The notes under the pieces are model-generated. The model ran no database searches and was not told where the DNA came from. It saw only the letters and a list, made by a program, of their open reading frames with translations. Positions 1 through 9,910 of a stretch of 64,000 nt of DNA are shown here, in pieces. The stretch covers positions 496,001-560,000 of the forward strand of contig NZ_LNTY01000034.1 in NCBI RefSeq assembly GCF_001559595.1. The letters are read 5' to 3'. A program made the position numbers and the translations under genes. Position 1 is the first letter of the stretch. Each line of letters opens with the position of its first letter. The DNA is from Enterovibrio coralii. GTDB taxonomy: Bacteria; Pseudomonadota; Gammaproteobacteria; Enterobacterales; Vibrionaceae.

Positions 1-32
1 GATAGTTAAAAACTTGATAGGATCTCGCTGAG

Positions 33-115
33 ATAGTCGGGGAGCCAGTTGGCTGAGAATGCAGTTTGCATGACCCGTTGAACCTGATTCAGTTAGCACT
101 GACGTAGGGAACTAT
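33..115 (+). promoter_or_regulatory. TPP (THI-box) riboswitch
   Basis: The stretch carries the conserved TPP aptamer blocks in order: CGGGG at 38-42, GGCTGAGA at 51-58, GACCCG at 72-77, GAACCTGAT at 80-88, and CGTAGGGA at 103-110. The closing helix P1 is formed by ATAGT (33-37) with ACTAT (111-115). It lies upstream of thiD, the first gene of a thiamine salvage run, as expected for TPP-dependent repression. The promoter would lie upstream of the window. Family assignment rests on established THI-box consensus; ligand response is inferred. Confidence 0.95.
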
Positions 116-191
116 TTGTGTCGCCGTGGACAAGTGTCTTGATGCTTGTTCTGACACACAGGTGTTCCTCGACGTTGGTTTAGGAATACAC

Positions 192-1034
192 ATGAACTTA
201 CCTACCCAACAATCAAACGCTTCAACCCCAATCGTACTGACCATTGCTGGTTCAGACAGCGGTGGCGGTGCAGGCATTCAGGCTGACATCAAAGCCATTT
301 CTGCCACAGGCGGATTTGCGTGCTCGGTCATCACTGCTATTACGTCTCAAAACACCAAAGGCGTTTCCGCCATTTTCCCGATTCCGATTGAGCATGTTGC
401 CAGCCAACTCGACGCGGTTTTCTCTGATCTCAATATCGTTGCCGTCAAAGTCGGCATGCTTGCAGACAGCAATATCATTCGTATCGTCGCAGAGAAAATA
501 AAACAGTACCGTCCACAGTTTCTCGTGGTTGACCCAGTGATGGTCGCTACCAGTGGGGATTTGTTGCTGGAAACTGAAGCGATTAGCACCTTGAAATCTG
601 AGCTTTTGCCACTGGCGGACATTATCACGCCAAACCTGCCAGAGGGAGCGGCGTTGACGGGGCTTTCCGTTCCTCAGAATGAATCGGATATGAACGCGAT
701 GATCACTGACCTTCGTGCTTTAGGCGCAAAAGCGGTGCTGCTGAAAGGCGGACACCTAGAGCATGACGATAGCAGCAACGATTTGTTGATATTCAGCGAT
801 GAGATAGAAGTGCTTCGCGCGAAACGCACACAAACTAAAAATACCCACGGCACAGGGTGCTCGCTCTCTTCTGCGATTGCCTCTTATCTTGCTCAGGGTA
901 ATGACGTTCTAAAAGCAGTTCAGCTAGGGAAAACATACATTTCTGAAGCCATCGCGCACGCAGATGAGCTTCATGTTGGCGAAGGACATGGTCCTGTAAA
1001 CCATTTCTTCGCAGGTCACACACAACTGCGTTAA
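192..1034 (+). CDS. thiD: Hydroxymethylpyrimidine/phosphomethylpyrimidine kinase ThiD
   Basis: Phosphorylates HMP and HMP-P to HMP-PP for thiamine synthesis in the cytosol. The N-terminal motif TIAGSDSGGGAGIQAD and the late KNTHGTGCSLSSAIA anion-hole motif are typical of ThiD in the ribokinase fold. I chose ATG at 192 because AGGA sits 6 nt upstream and the family motif then starts about 13 residues in; an in-frame ATG at 126 would add 22 residues with no family resemblance. The product is 280 aa, close to the usual 265-280. It is first in thiD-thiM-thiE behind a TPP riboswitch. No thiC or thiG is seen here, so this part of the locus looks like salvage plus coupling. Confidence 0.95.
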   Translation: MNLPTQQSNASTPIVLTIAGSDSGGGAGIQADIKAISATGGFACSVITAITSQNTKGVSAIFPIPIEHVASQLDAVFSDLNIVAVKVGMLADSNIIRIVAEKIKQYRPQFLVVDPVMVATSGDLLLETEAISTLKSELLPLADIITPNLPEGAALTGLSVPQNESDMNAMITDLRALGAKAVLLKGGHLEHDDSSNDLLIFSDEIEVLRAKRTQTKNTHGTGCSLSSAIASYLAQGNDVLKAVQLGKTYISEAIAHADELHVGEGHGPVNHFFAGHTQLR

Positions 1035-1083
1035 TAGCAGGTGGCCTTGGAGACTGAATTTAAGCTTGAATTGAGGGAAGACA

Positions 1084-1872
1084 ATGAACGTTGAAAAAAT
1101 CGTATCGGCACTGCGCCGCGTACGTGAAGTGAAACCTTTGGTGGTAAACATCACCAACTACGTCGTGATGAATAACACAGCCAATGCACTGCTTGCTGTA
1201 GGTGCTTCACCTATCATGGCACACTCCAAACAAGAAATGTCTGAGATGATGTTCTTTGCGGGTTCACTGGTGATCAACATCGGTACCTTGGACAGTGCTT
1301 GGGTACCGCGCATGCTACATGCGGTAGAGCAGGCGAACGTCAACAAAAAGACCGTCGTGCTAGACCCTGTAGGGTGTGGTGCAAGTGCCATCCGTACTGA
1401 AACCTCGCGCCAAGTTGCCGCGTTGGCCGACTCGCTGATCATTCGTGGTAACGCGTCAGAAATCATCGCACTGGCGGGTGAGCAAGGTCAGTCTAAAGGT
1501 GTTGATGCCATGGACAGCAGCGATGCCGCCTTGGGGGCAGCGCAATACTTGGTTGAAACCTACCATTGTGCGGTGGTTGTTTCTGGCGAGATCGACTTTA
1601 TCGTGACCGAAGAAAGCTATATTCAGCTTAAAAATGGTCACGCCATGATGCCTTACGTTACTGGAATGGGATGCACATTGTCGGCGCTAACTGGGGCGTT
1701 TGCAGCGGTGGGTGAGAAAACAGGTTTAGCTGCAGCGGCGGTGTTAGGTGTTGCAGGTGAAATAGCGGCCGAGCAATCTGCGGGGCCGGGTAGCTTGCAA
1801 GTGAACATTCTCGATACCCTGTATCAACTAGACGTTGAGACGCTCACGCAGCGACTCATTATGATCGATTAA
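1084..1872 (+). CDS. thiM: Hydroxyethylthiazole kinase ThiM
   Basis: Phosphorylates the thiazole alcohol (HET) to THZ-P, the second precursor used by ThiE. The 262-residue length matches the family. Visible signatures are NITNYVVMN near the N-terminus, [10 protein letters not shown] around residues 95-105 and [15 protein letters not shown] near 190. A GAGGGAAG ribosome site precedes ATG 1084, and the gene follows thiD by 49 nt and precedes thiE by 11 nt, so it is co-transcribed and presumably under the same TPP riboswitch. Confidence 0.95.
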   Translation: MNVEKIVSALRRVREVKPLVVNITNYVVMNNTANALLAVGASPIMAHSKQEMSEMMFFAGSLVINIGTLDSAWVPRMLHAVEQANVNKKTVVLDPVGCGASAIRTETSRQVAALADSLIIRGNASEIIALAGEQGQSKGVDAMDSSDAALGAAQYLVETYHCAVVVSGEIDFIVTEESYIQLKNGHAMMPYVTGMGCTLSALTGAFAAVGEKTGLAAAAVLGVAGEIAAEQSAGPGSLQVNILDTLYQLDVETLTQRLIMID

Positions 1873-1883
1873 GGAACAGGCAT

Positions 1884-2503
1884 TTGAACCCTTATCGTTT
1901 ATATTTAGTCACAGACGATCAGCAAGACGTAGACATCTTGAAATGGGTGGTACGAGAAGCGGTTGCTGGTGGCGTGACCATGGTGCAAGTGCGCGAAAAA
2001 CATGGCGATGTGCGTCAGTTCATTGAGCGCGCGAAAGCCGTTAAAGATATATTAAACGGCACAGGTGTGCCTCTCATTATCAACGATCGCGTCGATGTCG
2101 CATTGGCTGTTGATGCTGATGGTGTGCACCTTGGTCAATCGGACATGCCCGCTGACATGGCGCGTCAATTAATCGGTCCTGATAAGATTTTAGGGCTTTC
2201 TATTGAAACGGATGAACAGCTTCAAGAAGCAGAGTCTTTGCCGGTTGATTATCTGGATTGAGCGCGATATTCGCGACGCCAACCAAAACGGACACCAAAA
2301 ATGAGTGGGGCATTGAAGGGTTGGCAAAAGCGATAAAAGCCAGCCGTTATCCGATTGTCGCCATTGGTGGCATCAACCCCTCAAATCTTGATGACGTCGT
2401 CTCGACGGGCGTGCATGGCATCGCATTGGTGTCGGCAATCTGTCACGCCGACTCGCCCCGTGATGCGGCAGCAAGCTTGAAAGCGCAGATAGGCAAAGCG
2501 TGA
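1884..2503 (+). CDS. thiE: Thiamine-phosphate synthase ThiE (one frame break)
   Basis: Couples HMP-PP with THZ-P to give thiamine phosphate. The first part (TTG start 1884, AAGGA 8 nt upstream) has YLVTDD, VQVREK, LIINDRVDVALAVDADGVHLGQSD and LGLSIET; the second has ATPTKTD, IVAIGGINPSN and IALVSAI, all in the right order for ThiE. The frame breaks at CTGGATTG (2255-2256): one more G gives VDYLGLSAIF and restores about 206 residues, the normal length. As written, translation would stop at 2261 and lack the phosphate-binding half. The fix is a GG to GGG homopolymer, matching breaks in other genes here, so a sequencing deletion is more likely than a pseudogene. Confidence 0.9.
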
Positions 2504-2516
2504 TCTAGTCAGAAAT

Positions 2517-2547
2517 AAAAATCCCCTCAGCCGAGGGGATTTTTTTA
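2517..2547 (+). terminator. Rho-independent terminator after thiE
   Basis: A perfect stem AAAATCCCCTC / GAGGGGATTTT with the 4-nt loop AGCC is followed by seven Ts. It lies 14 nt after the thiE stop and between convergent thiE and dmsC; the A-run on the other side lets it work in both directions. Confidence 0.92.
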
Positions 2548-2573
2548 TGTGGTGTGTTTGAACGTGATGGTGC

Positions 2574-3419
2574 TTATACGCCCGCCGTCATGTGCATGCC
2601 ATAGAACATGCCACGGCCTACCAGTTCAGACAGAACGATGAAGACAAATGCCATTGCCAATACTGGCAGTGCTGGTTTTTGTTTCATAAACACAGGCAGA
2701 AGCCAAATCACCATGCCCGTTGTCAGTAAGCTCAAGCGAATCAGCAAGATGGTTTCCATTTCTGGTACCACAGCCATTGCCGTCGTCACGCTGGTTTCAA
2801 TGCTGCCTAGGTGGACAGTGAGTAGTGCCACTGCAATCACTATAGCCATTGCTGAGAGCAAACCCAGAAGCGGCAAAGTCGTGTCTGCAGCTTGGATTTT
2901 GTGGTTCGCCGCAGTCAATAGCAGGTGTGCCAAGGCAAAGCCGCTAACCAGCATGGTCAATAAGAACGCGGCTGGAGTGAGGCCTGTGTACCAAGTTGGA
3001 ACAGTGTCAATCATGTAAACCATGATCATGGCGTACATGAAGAAGGCACCCACGCCCATTGCACCCAGCATTAAGGCTTTGCGAATACCTTCACTGCCCT
3101 TGTCCAAAATAGATAGTAGCCAGTAGAAGCCACCCAGTGCGAAGAACATACTGCCGCTTGCAATTTCATTCGACAGCCAAGACTTACCGACCATGTTCAG
3201 CGCATTCATTGCGCGTAGCGGAGAGCCCAAGTGCATGGTTGATGCCATAAAACCCAACCCCATGATGACCCAAAGGCCGAACATGGCTTTGTGCAGACGC
3301 TGTTCGCCGCCAGGACAGAACTGCTTGCTCAGTAGCAGAACACTCAGCACTAAAAAGGCGCCAACCGCAGTCTGAGCGAATACCGTAAATACGACCAGTG
3401 GCCATTCATGCCATGCCAT
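2574..3419 (-). CDS. dmsC: DMSO reductase membrane anchor DmsC
   Basis: Eight-helix membrane subunit that oxidises menaquinol and anchors DmsAB. The protein opens MAWHEWPLVVFTVFAQTAVGAF, matching the DmsC N-terminus, and continues as a chain of hydrophobic helices ending SELVGRGMFYGMHMTAGV. I chose ATG 3419, one base after the dmsB stop, over an upstream in-frame ATG at 3476 that overlaps dmsB. The product is 281 aa, normal for the family. It is last in dmsABC and ends just before the thiE terminator. Confidence 0.93.
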   Translation of the reverse strand: MAWHEWPLVVFTVFAQTAVGAFLVLSVLLLSKQFCPGGEQRLHKAMFGLWVIMGLGFMASTMHLGSPLRAMNALNMVGKSWLSNEIASGSMFFALGGFYWLLSILDKGSEGIRKALMLGAMGVGAFFMYAMIMVYMIDTVPTWYTGLTPAAFLLTMLVSGFALAHLLLTAANHKIQAADTTLPLLGLLSAMAIVIAVALLTVHLGSIETSVTTAMAVVPEMETILLIRLSLLTTGMVIWLLPVFMKQKPALPVLAMAFVFIVLSELVGRGMFYGMHMTAGV

Positions 3420-3420
3420 A

Positions 3421-4035
3421 TTAAACCTCCTTCGGATTCGCCAGATAGCCGGTGGTATCTCCACATGGGCGCGCATGGCGGTTTGGTTTGATTACAATGT
3501 TTGGTTTGGTCAGTGAGGCAGAAGGTAGCGGTGCCACTTCCGCTTGCTCGCCGTATTTCGCGCGCAATTCATCAATAGGACCAAACTCCAGTGCACGCAG
3601 TGGGCAAGAACCCACGCACACTGGCTCCAGACCCTCTGCCACGCGCTCATAACAGCCATCACATTTGGTCATGTGGCCTTTGTCTGCGTCATACTGTGGC
3701 GCGCCGTAAGGACATGCCATCGAACAGTACTGACAACCAATACAGGTATCGGTGTCGACGATGACAAAACCGTCTTCACGCTTGTGCATAGCACCACTTG
3801 GACAAACCTTGGTACACGCTGGCTCAGAGCAGTGGTTACACGCCATAGAGATGTAATAGCTGTAAACATCCTGACGCCATGTGTCGCCGTCTTTCACCCA
3901 GTTGCCGCCTGCGTACTCGTAAACGCGGCGGAAGTTAACGCCAACGTCCAAGTCCTTGTTGTCTTTGCAAGACAGCTGGCAAGTTTTACAACCGGTGCAC
4001 TTGCTTGAGTCGATATAAAAACCGTATTGCTTCAT
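3421..4035 (-). CDS. dmsB: DMSO reductase iron-sulfur subunit DmsB
   Basis: Transfers electrons from DmsC to the molybdenum subunit through four [4Fe-4S] clusters. The 204-residue protein shows four Cys groups: CTGCKTCQLSCKD near residue 14, CNHCSEPACTKVCP near 67, CIGCQYCSMACP near 98 and CDGCYERVAEGLEPVCVGSCP near 125. Ten bases separate it from dmsA upstream, and it abuts dmsC downstream, giving one operon. Confidence 0.95.
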   Translation of the reverse strand: MKQYGFYIDSSKCTGCKTCQLSCKDNKDLDVGVNFRRVYEYAGGNWVKDGDTWRQDVYSYYISMACNHCSEPACTKVCPSGAMHKREDGFVIVDTDTCIGCQYCSMACPYGAPQYDADKGHMTKCDGCYERVAEGLEPVCVGSCPLRALEFGPIDELRAKYGEQAEVAPLPSASLTKPNIVIKPNRHARPCGDTTGYLANPKEV

Positions 4036-4045
4036 GGTTTAACCT

Positions 4046-6501
4046 TTACGCCTTCTTCACCAGTTGAACTTCCACCAAGTTGGTGTGTTGTGGGTTACCT
4101 TTTGCCAGTGGGCTTGGACGCTGCGTGGTAAGAACGTTGATACAACCGCCTTGGTCAATCTTGTTCTTACCCGGTGCATACCAGCCGCCTTCACCCAATG
4201 CCGTTACGCCTGGCATGATGCGAGGAGTCACTTTCGCTGGAATATGAAGCTCGCCACGCTCGTTGAAAATACGGATCAAGTCGCCGTTCTCAATGCCGCG
4301 TTCTGCTGCATCAATAGGGTTGATCCACATTTCTTGCGGTGCAGCTTCTTTGATCACATCGACGTTGCCGTAGGTAGAGTGACAGCGTGCTTTGTAGTGG
4401 AAGCCCGTCAACTGGAGAGGGTAGGTGTCACGCTTGTTGTCATCCCAGCCATCAAAGGTTGAGACGTAAATAGGCAGCGGGTGAATCACTTCGTCATCTT
4501 TCAACTCCCATGTCGCCGCGATGTTTGCCAAACGCTCAGAGTAGATTTCGATTTTGCCCGAAGGTGTGCCCAGCGGGTTGTTTTCTGGGTCTTCACGGAA
4601 AGCCTTGTACGCCACGTAGTGACCATTCGGGTCTTTACGCTTGTAGATACCTTGCTCTCGCATGTTTCAAAGTCTGGCAGTGACGGGTCCATCTCGCGGG
4701 TCAGAGCATACAGGTGACGCAACCAACCTTCTTGGGTACGACCTTCAGTGAATGCCTCGCCGACACCCATGCGTTTGGAGATCTCAGAACACATCTCATA
4801 AATACCTTTGGCCTCGAACTGTGGTTCGATGGCTTTGTCAGCAAAAATGAAGTACGGCATGTTTGCCGCTTTGGTGTCCATGCAGAAATCCATCTGCTCA
4901 GAGGTTGTCAGGTCTGGAAGCACGATGTCCGCATATTTCGCAGAAGACGTCATGTGGTTGTCGATCACAACGATCAACTCACACGCCTTGTCATCTTGAA
5001 GGATGTCGTGGGTTTTGTTGATGTCCGAGTGCTGGTTGATGATGCAGTTACCGGCATAGTTCCAGATCATCTTGATTGGTACGTTCAGCTTCTCGACGCC
5101 ACGAATACCGTCGCGGGTTGCCGTCATCTCTGGGCCACGGACAATCGCATCGGTCCATAGGAACATCGGAATTGACGCTTTGACTGGGTTTGACAGGGTA
5201 GGGAAGCGCACAAAGGGGATGTTGTAATCAGACTCACGAGCACCTGTGCCGCCGCCATGGATACCAACGTTACCAGTTAGCAGTGCCAACATGGCCACAG
5301 CGCGCGCTGCGATTTCACCGTTCGCCGTGCGTTGCAACCCCCAACCTTGCAAGATGGCACAAGGCTTGGTTGAGCCAATTTCACGTGCAGTCTTGATGAT
5401 GATGTCTGCTGGAATACCCGTGATAGAAGCCGCCCATTCTGGCGTTTTCGCGATGCCATCCGGACCATCACCCAGAATGTATGACTTGTAGTCGCTTTTC
5501 GCAGGCGCGGACGCTGGCAGGGTTTTCTCGTCATAACCTACGCAGTACGTATCTAGGAATGGCTGGTCAACCAAGTCTTCCGTGATCATAACGTGTGCCA
5601 TTGCTGCAACGAATGCGGCATCCGTACCTGGACGAATTGGGATCCACTGATCCTCACGGCCACCGGCAGTGTCGGTGTATCGCGGATCAATCATGATCAT
5701 GCGTGCGTTTGAGCGTGCTTTACCTTCCATCATGTGATGGATAAGGCCACCACCAGACATACGGGTTTCAGCAGGGTTATTACCGAACTGAACAATCAGC
5801 TTGGTGTTTTCCAAATCGGAGAAAGAGTTACCGTAAGCCCAGCCACCACCGTAGGTGTAATCAAGACCCACAGTGATTTGTGCGGTGGAGTAATCACCGT
5901 AGTGATTCAGGTAACCACCGGTCAGGTTCATCATACGCGCAATCAGCGAGCTGCCAGGAGGCCATGATTTGGTTACCGTGCCACCCAGTGTGCCTGTGCC
6001 GTAGTTCAGGTAAATCGCTTCGTTGCCGTAGTCCTTGATGATGCGCTTCATGTTGTTCGCGATGTCATCGTAGGCTTCTTCCCACGTGATGCGCTTGAAT
6101 TTGCCTTCGCCACGCGCGCCAACGCGTTTCATTGGGTATTTCAAACGGTCAGGGTTGTAGACACGGCGGCGCATTGAGCGACCACGCAGACATGCGCGGA
6201 CTTGGTGGTTACCGTATACATCATCGCCTGTGTTGTCGGTTTCAACCCATTTGATCTCACCATCAACAACATGCATGCGAAGTGGACAGCGGCTACCGCA
6301 GTTTACGGTACACGCACTCCACACGACTTTTTCTTCTTTTGCCGCTGCTGTTGCAGCAGCAACAGGGCTTGATTTAAACGGCAGCGTGACAGCACTCGCT
6401 GTTGCGGCTAAACCACCCATCGCGGAAGAAGACTTCACAAAGTCTCGCCGTGAAAGGCCGCCAGACAGCAACGCTTTAAACGTATTTTTCATTAACGACA
6501 T
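4046..6501 (-). CDS. dmsA: DMSO reductase catalytic subunit DmsA (one frame break)
   Basis: Molybdopterin subunit that reduces DMSO and related S- or N-oxides as anaerobic electron acceptors. A Tat signal (SRRDFVKSSS) precedes a long hydrophobic segment; then CTVNCGSRCPL (cluster FS0), ACLRGRSMRRR, LNHYGDYSTAQI (region of the Mo-ligand Ser), ALLTGNVGIHGGG and the C-terminal TQRPSPLAKGNPQHTNLV. The frame breaks at about 4663: adding one T on the plus strand (AA on the coding strand) joins DFET to MREQGIYKRKDPNGHYVAYKAF exactly where the family continues, giving about 818 residues. The chaperone dmsD is divergent. The break is probably a sequencing deletion. Confidence 0.93.
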
Positions 6502-6804
6502 TCTCTTTTTTGTTTTGATGGCAACGTTTTCATTGCCTCGCGCCTGTGAATGTCTACTGGATTAGCGGATGAAATCTTGTGTCAAATCAAACAAATTTCC
6601 GGAAGCAGGGGAAAGAACGTGCGAGATGTAAAAAGTGATATTTTCATCACGTTTTGGATTTATCGTTTGTAAATTACATATTTCGCAGAGATATGTATCG
6701 TAAATATTAAAACTGTTAAGGGCGTTCGAATTGTTGATGACGCGCAAATTTTTCGGGCTTTAACAGGGCTAGACTGCGACAAAACTCTAAGAAAATAGGC
6801 TCTC
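6502..6804. promoter_or_regulatory. Divergent dmsA/dmsD control region
   Basis: This AT-rich 303-nt region must hold both promoters. Seen: an imperfect FNR-like site TTGTG-TCAA-ATCAA at 6577-6590 (consensus TTGAT-N4-ATCAA), a second weaker one TTGAT-GACG-CGCAA at 6734-6747, and a perfect inverted repeat GTGAT-N6-ATCAC at 6635-6650 whose regulator I cannot name. Anaerobic control by FNR is established for dmsABC in E. coli; here it is inferred. Confidence 0.5.
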
Positions 6805-7404
6805 ATGCAATACGACATAAACCTAGCCCGACTATTGGGTGCGTTGCTGTACCACCCTCCATCTTCAGAGACGGTAAGTACCATCATTCGAGATTTTAAA
6901 GCCCAAAGTGACGAACTGCTTCAGATGCTGGCTGTGAGTGCAGAATCCAACAATCCTGACTTTCTGGAAGCGGATTTCTTCGGCTTGCTACAAGGTAGTG
7001 GTGATATGCCATGCCCGCCTTGGGGCTCCGCTTATCTTGATAACGAAAACGCGCTATTTGGTGCCTCGACCATTGAATACCGTGCTTTCTTGGCAGAGGT
7101 TGGATTAGAGAGCAACACTGGCGTTAGAGAGCCGGAAGATCACATTGGCTTGATGCTGATGGTGTTGTCGGTTCTACTGGAACGAGATGATCTGGAACGC
7201 GCACGCTTGTTGCTGAGCTATCACTTACTGCCATTTGCGTTCACCATGCTGGATGGCATGGAAAGAAGTGCACAGACTGAATTCTACCGTAACGTGGCAT
7301 TGCTGACGGCAGGCTGGCTAAATACCTTCGCCCAAGAGCTTGGTGTGGTGGCTGCTGAGCGACGTTTATATTGGGACACGGCAGAAAACGCGCTGCCCGC
7401 ATAG
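6805..7404 (+). CDS. dmsD: TorD/DmsD-family redox enzyme maturation chaperone
   Basis: Cytosolic chaperone that binds the Tat leader of DmsA and helps Mo-cofactor loading. The 199-residue, mostly helical protein contains the family core PCPPWGSAYLDNENALFG and the EPEDHIGLMLMVLSVLL helix (EPxDH motif). It is divergent from dmsA and shares its control region, which supports the partner assignment. A 9-bp hairpin (7421-7429 with 7442-7450) follows its stop without a clear T-run. Confidence 0.9.
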   Translation: MQYDINLARLLGALLYHPPSSETVSTIIRDFKAQSDELLQMLAVSAESNNPDFLEADFFGLLQGSGDMPCPPWGSAYLDNENALFGASTIEYRAFLAEVGLESNTGVREPEDHIGLMLMVLSVLLERDDLERARLLLSYHLLPFAFTMLDGMERSAQTEFYRNVALLTAGWLNTFAQELGVVAAERRLYWDTAENALPA

Positions 7405-8134
7405 TATGAAATTCCCTGTGTGACCTGACGACGCGAAGATTGTCAGGTCATTACTGCTTTCAAACTGTTTTGAATGCGTTCAATGACATTCCTTATCAAC
7501 GCATTTGGTAACTCTGCTTTTTGCTGCGTAAACGTTTGTGTTGTGATGTGACTCGCATCACATCCTGCTTTTGGGCTTCTCCTTATAGTTTTCGCCGCTT
7601 TTCTTCCTCCATCTTCAGATATAGGAATCTTCATTTACTTTATCAATGTATTGAGCGGCGGCGTTACTTTCTAAATTTGATTTAATCCTCTAGATAGCAG
7701 ACTATTGAATCCACATCATTGGGCTACATCACGAGTAGAGCGTAGACAAAATAACCTATTAACATCATGGCTCAATGTCATTCATTGATATGCAACTTCT
7801 CCCGATAACATTGTTATGAGCAAGCGAGGAAATCCCGCCTTCTCGTTGCTCGTATTTCACATTTATAAGTGTTCATTCATGGTTATCATGAGTGTTTAAT
7901 CTTGGATATGAGGTATTTATAAGCAATATCTAGCAAGGAAATTATTTTTGTAATCACGACTTGTAAGCAAGTAGGGTAAATTACAATTGTCATTAGGCTA
8001 TTAGGCTATTAGGCAAAATAATACGTATGGGTGTGCCAGTTACTAGATGTTCAAGTAAATGATGCTAGTGTATAAATAAGTTTCACTCTTAGGGGCTAAT
8101 TGATCGTAAGTATACTGAAGATAGAATCTATAAC
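7405..8134. other. AT-rich intergenic stretch at the left edge of an accessory region
   Basis: I see no convincing gene. The first 50 nt hold a 9-bp hairpin TGACCTGAC/GTCAGGTCA after dmsD. At 7992-8014 an 8-nt unit, ATTAGGCT, is repeated three times (last copy one base short). Base composition drops sharply toward AT compared with the dms genes and stays low to about 10.9 kb. Confidence 0.6.
7992..8014. repeat. Short tandem repeat, 8-nt unit ATTAGGCT, three copies
   Basis: Two complete and one nearly complete copies are seen head to tail. The unit is not a multiple of three, but no gene crosses it. It lies 120 nt beyond the stop of the ParA-like gene. Function unknown. Confidence 0.8.
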
Positions 8135-8851
8135 TTAATTAATCATCCAGTTGATAATATTACTCCATATTGCCTCTTTGTAACAGGAGTTTGTATTCAT
8201 TTGTATTTCTCTTGAATTGGATAATTCTCCTAGTAACTTTACTTTTTTCACTATGCTTATTACTTTCTTTGCTTTGGTCTGTTGTGGGTCATTGGGATAA
8301 CAGCGATTAAATACAATTGCGATGTCAGTACATTTTTGCTTTACTATAGAATGGCAAGTTAAGCGTTGTAGTAAGCCAAGAGTTGCAGTGATATCAATAT
8401 TTGAAACTTGCATGGGAATTAGTATTTTACTTGAAAATCGAATGAATCGGGTTAAGTCAGTGTCACTGAAGTTAGAGGGGGTGTCGATTAATATATATTC
8501 GGACTCTGGATTAACTTTAAGGTGGCATGCCATGTCACTAAGGCTTCGATTTGCAGGATTGAAACTGCTAAACATTGCACCAGATGAATCCCCCCATATT
8601 TTTGATGATTGCTGTTTGTCAAAGTCGAAAACTTCGACCTTATATCCCAATAGAGAAAGATGTTTATATATTTCGATAGTTAATGTTGACTTTCCTACTC
8701 CACCTTTAGAGTTAATTATCGTAATAACCACCGCATTCGTTTGTGCAATGCTTACTTTTTTCAGGGTAGGCTTTGAGGGTAAAGGAAAAGGTTTTGTATT
8801 CATTTTTTGTCTATGATTTATCTCTTTTGAAGTAATCCAATCCGGTATCAT
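8135..8851 (-). CDS. Orphan ParA/MinD-like P-loop ATPase
   Basis: The 238-residue protein has the deviant Walker A motif KGGVGKST at residues 49-56, a switch region VFDFDKQ near 75 and YILIDTP near 120, all typical of ParA ATPases that partition DNA or position complexes. No ParB-like gene or centromere-like repeat is seen beside it. The start at 8851 is favoured because it lies one base after the stop of a small membrane-protein gene (TAAGATG), suggesting coupled translation; an internal ATG at 8803 is the alternative. Codon use is AT-rich, unlike the flanking dms and lac genes. It may belong to a decayed mobile element; its cargo is unknown. Confidence 0.75.
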   Translation of the reverse strand: MIPDWITSKEINHRQKMNTKPFPLPSKPTLKKVSIAQTNAVVITIINSKGGVGKSTLTIEIYKHLSLLGYKVEVFDFDKQQSSKIWGDSSGAMFSSFNPANRSLSDMACHLKVNPESEYILIDTPSNFSDTDLTRFIRFSSKILIPMQVSNIDITATLGLLQRLTCHSIVKQKCTDIAIVFNRCYPNDPQQTKAKKVISIVKKVKLLGELSNSREIQMNTNSCYKEAIWSNIINWMIN

Positions 8852-8852
8852 C

Positions 8853-9032
8853 TTAGCCTAGGCACCTGCGACTTCTATATTTGTAAGATGTATAATAAAG
8901 AAGTAGTGATAGTAACGCAAATGAGATGAAGGAAGAATTGTTGGTGAATTTTTCCAAGCTATAGCCAACGACAAGTCCTATAAAAATTGTGAAAGTACAT
9001 TCGGCGAGATTTTTAACTATTCCTATGATCAT
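8853..9032 (-). CDS. Small two-helix membrane protein, 59 aa
   Basis: ATG at 9032 is preceded by AAAAGG about 8 nt upstream. The reading frame gives 59 residues with two hydrophobic segments (about residues 8-25 and 34-50) separated by a short polar loop (SLEKFTNNSS) and ending in a basic tail (KYRSRRC). The stop overlaps the start region of the ParA-like gene (TAAGATG), so the two look like one transcript. I do not recognise the family. The ribosome site, coupling and clear membrane pattern favour a real gene; its length makes this moderate. Confidence 0.55.
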   Translation of the reverse strand: MIIGIVKNLAECTFTIFIGLVVGYSLEKFTNNSSFISFALLSLLLYYTSYKYRSRRCLG

Positions 9033-9910
9033 GTTTTAGCCTTTTAATAATTCTCATCGTATGACTTTAATGTTATTAGTTTTAATTCCATTGTATATTT
9101 CAGGTTACCGTGGGTTTCGTTGATTTTCAATTGAACACCAAACTTCTTGCGCATTCCTGTTGCTATTTTGCGTTATATGACCACCAAGGAATAGAGGGGA
9201 ATTGATTTTTGATATTTTGTAGTTAAAAACTGGGTCAGACGCAGGTCGGGTGAACTAATAACCTGATTTTAATGAGGTATGGTTGGTTTAGTCTGGTATG
9301 TGATGTTTTTAAATTCGATAGTTGGTAATAAAGTTATTTTAACAATGGGTGAGAGTTTTCCTGTTTAAACAAGCGTTGCTGGAGTTGTATAACTGGCCTT
9401 ATTTTGTGAGTTTTTAAATTGTTTCATGTGTTGTTTGGCTTTCTAGTGATACTAAAACAATAATAAACATACCAAATAATGAGTCCTGTATAGTGCGTTA
9501 TGTATACTCAAACTGCCTGAGGAGAACCGCACCCAGCGGTTGTTAATGTATTTAGTTAAAAGTTGATTTCGTGCGGAATAGTCATTCTATTTTCGATTGT
9601 ATCAAGGAGGAAGTGAGCGCATTGAAGTTTCATTTCTGGGTAGTTGACTGGCATCGTGTGTGCTCTTTTTTGTCCTTTTTGATAGAGGTGACTAGACCCA
9701 AAACATGATGTCGTAATTATAACACCAGTTAAATTCGCTGAACCCAGCATCTCCCGGTAGTTCTAACATATCACTTCTCGCACAACTTTATTTGATATGA
9801 AAAGCCGATACCTGTCGTGTCAAAGGGTGTTAAACGATGTTGTTTCCTAATTTATTGAGCTAATTATCTGCGCATAGTTCAGATCATCAGCATCTCATTA
9901 AGGGTGACAG
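9033..9910. other. AT-rich region without recognisable genes
   Basis: Only short frames occur. A 64-codon frame on the minus strand (9556-9750) has no recognised domain and no good ribosome site, so it is not called. The DNA is AT-rich with scattered stops in all frames and looks like degraded accessory sequence between the ParA-like pair and the dead transposase. Confidence 0.5.

Noticed and set aside
2258..2503. Separate small gene for the second half of ThiE
   Set aside because: It is the C-terminal half of ThiE in a shifted frame; one added G restores a single protein.
7992..8014. CRISPR-like or phase-variation repeat
   Set aside because: Only three 8-nt copies, no spacers, and no gene is crossed.
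9556..9750. 64-codon frame on the minus strand
   Set aside because: No ribosome site, no recognised domain, and it lies in degraded AT-rich DNA.
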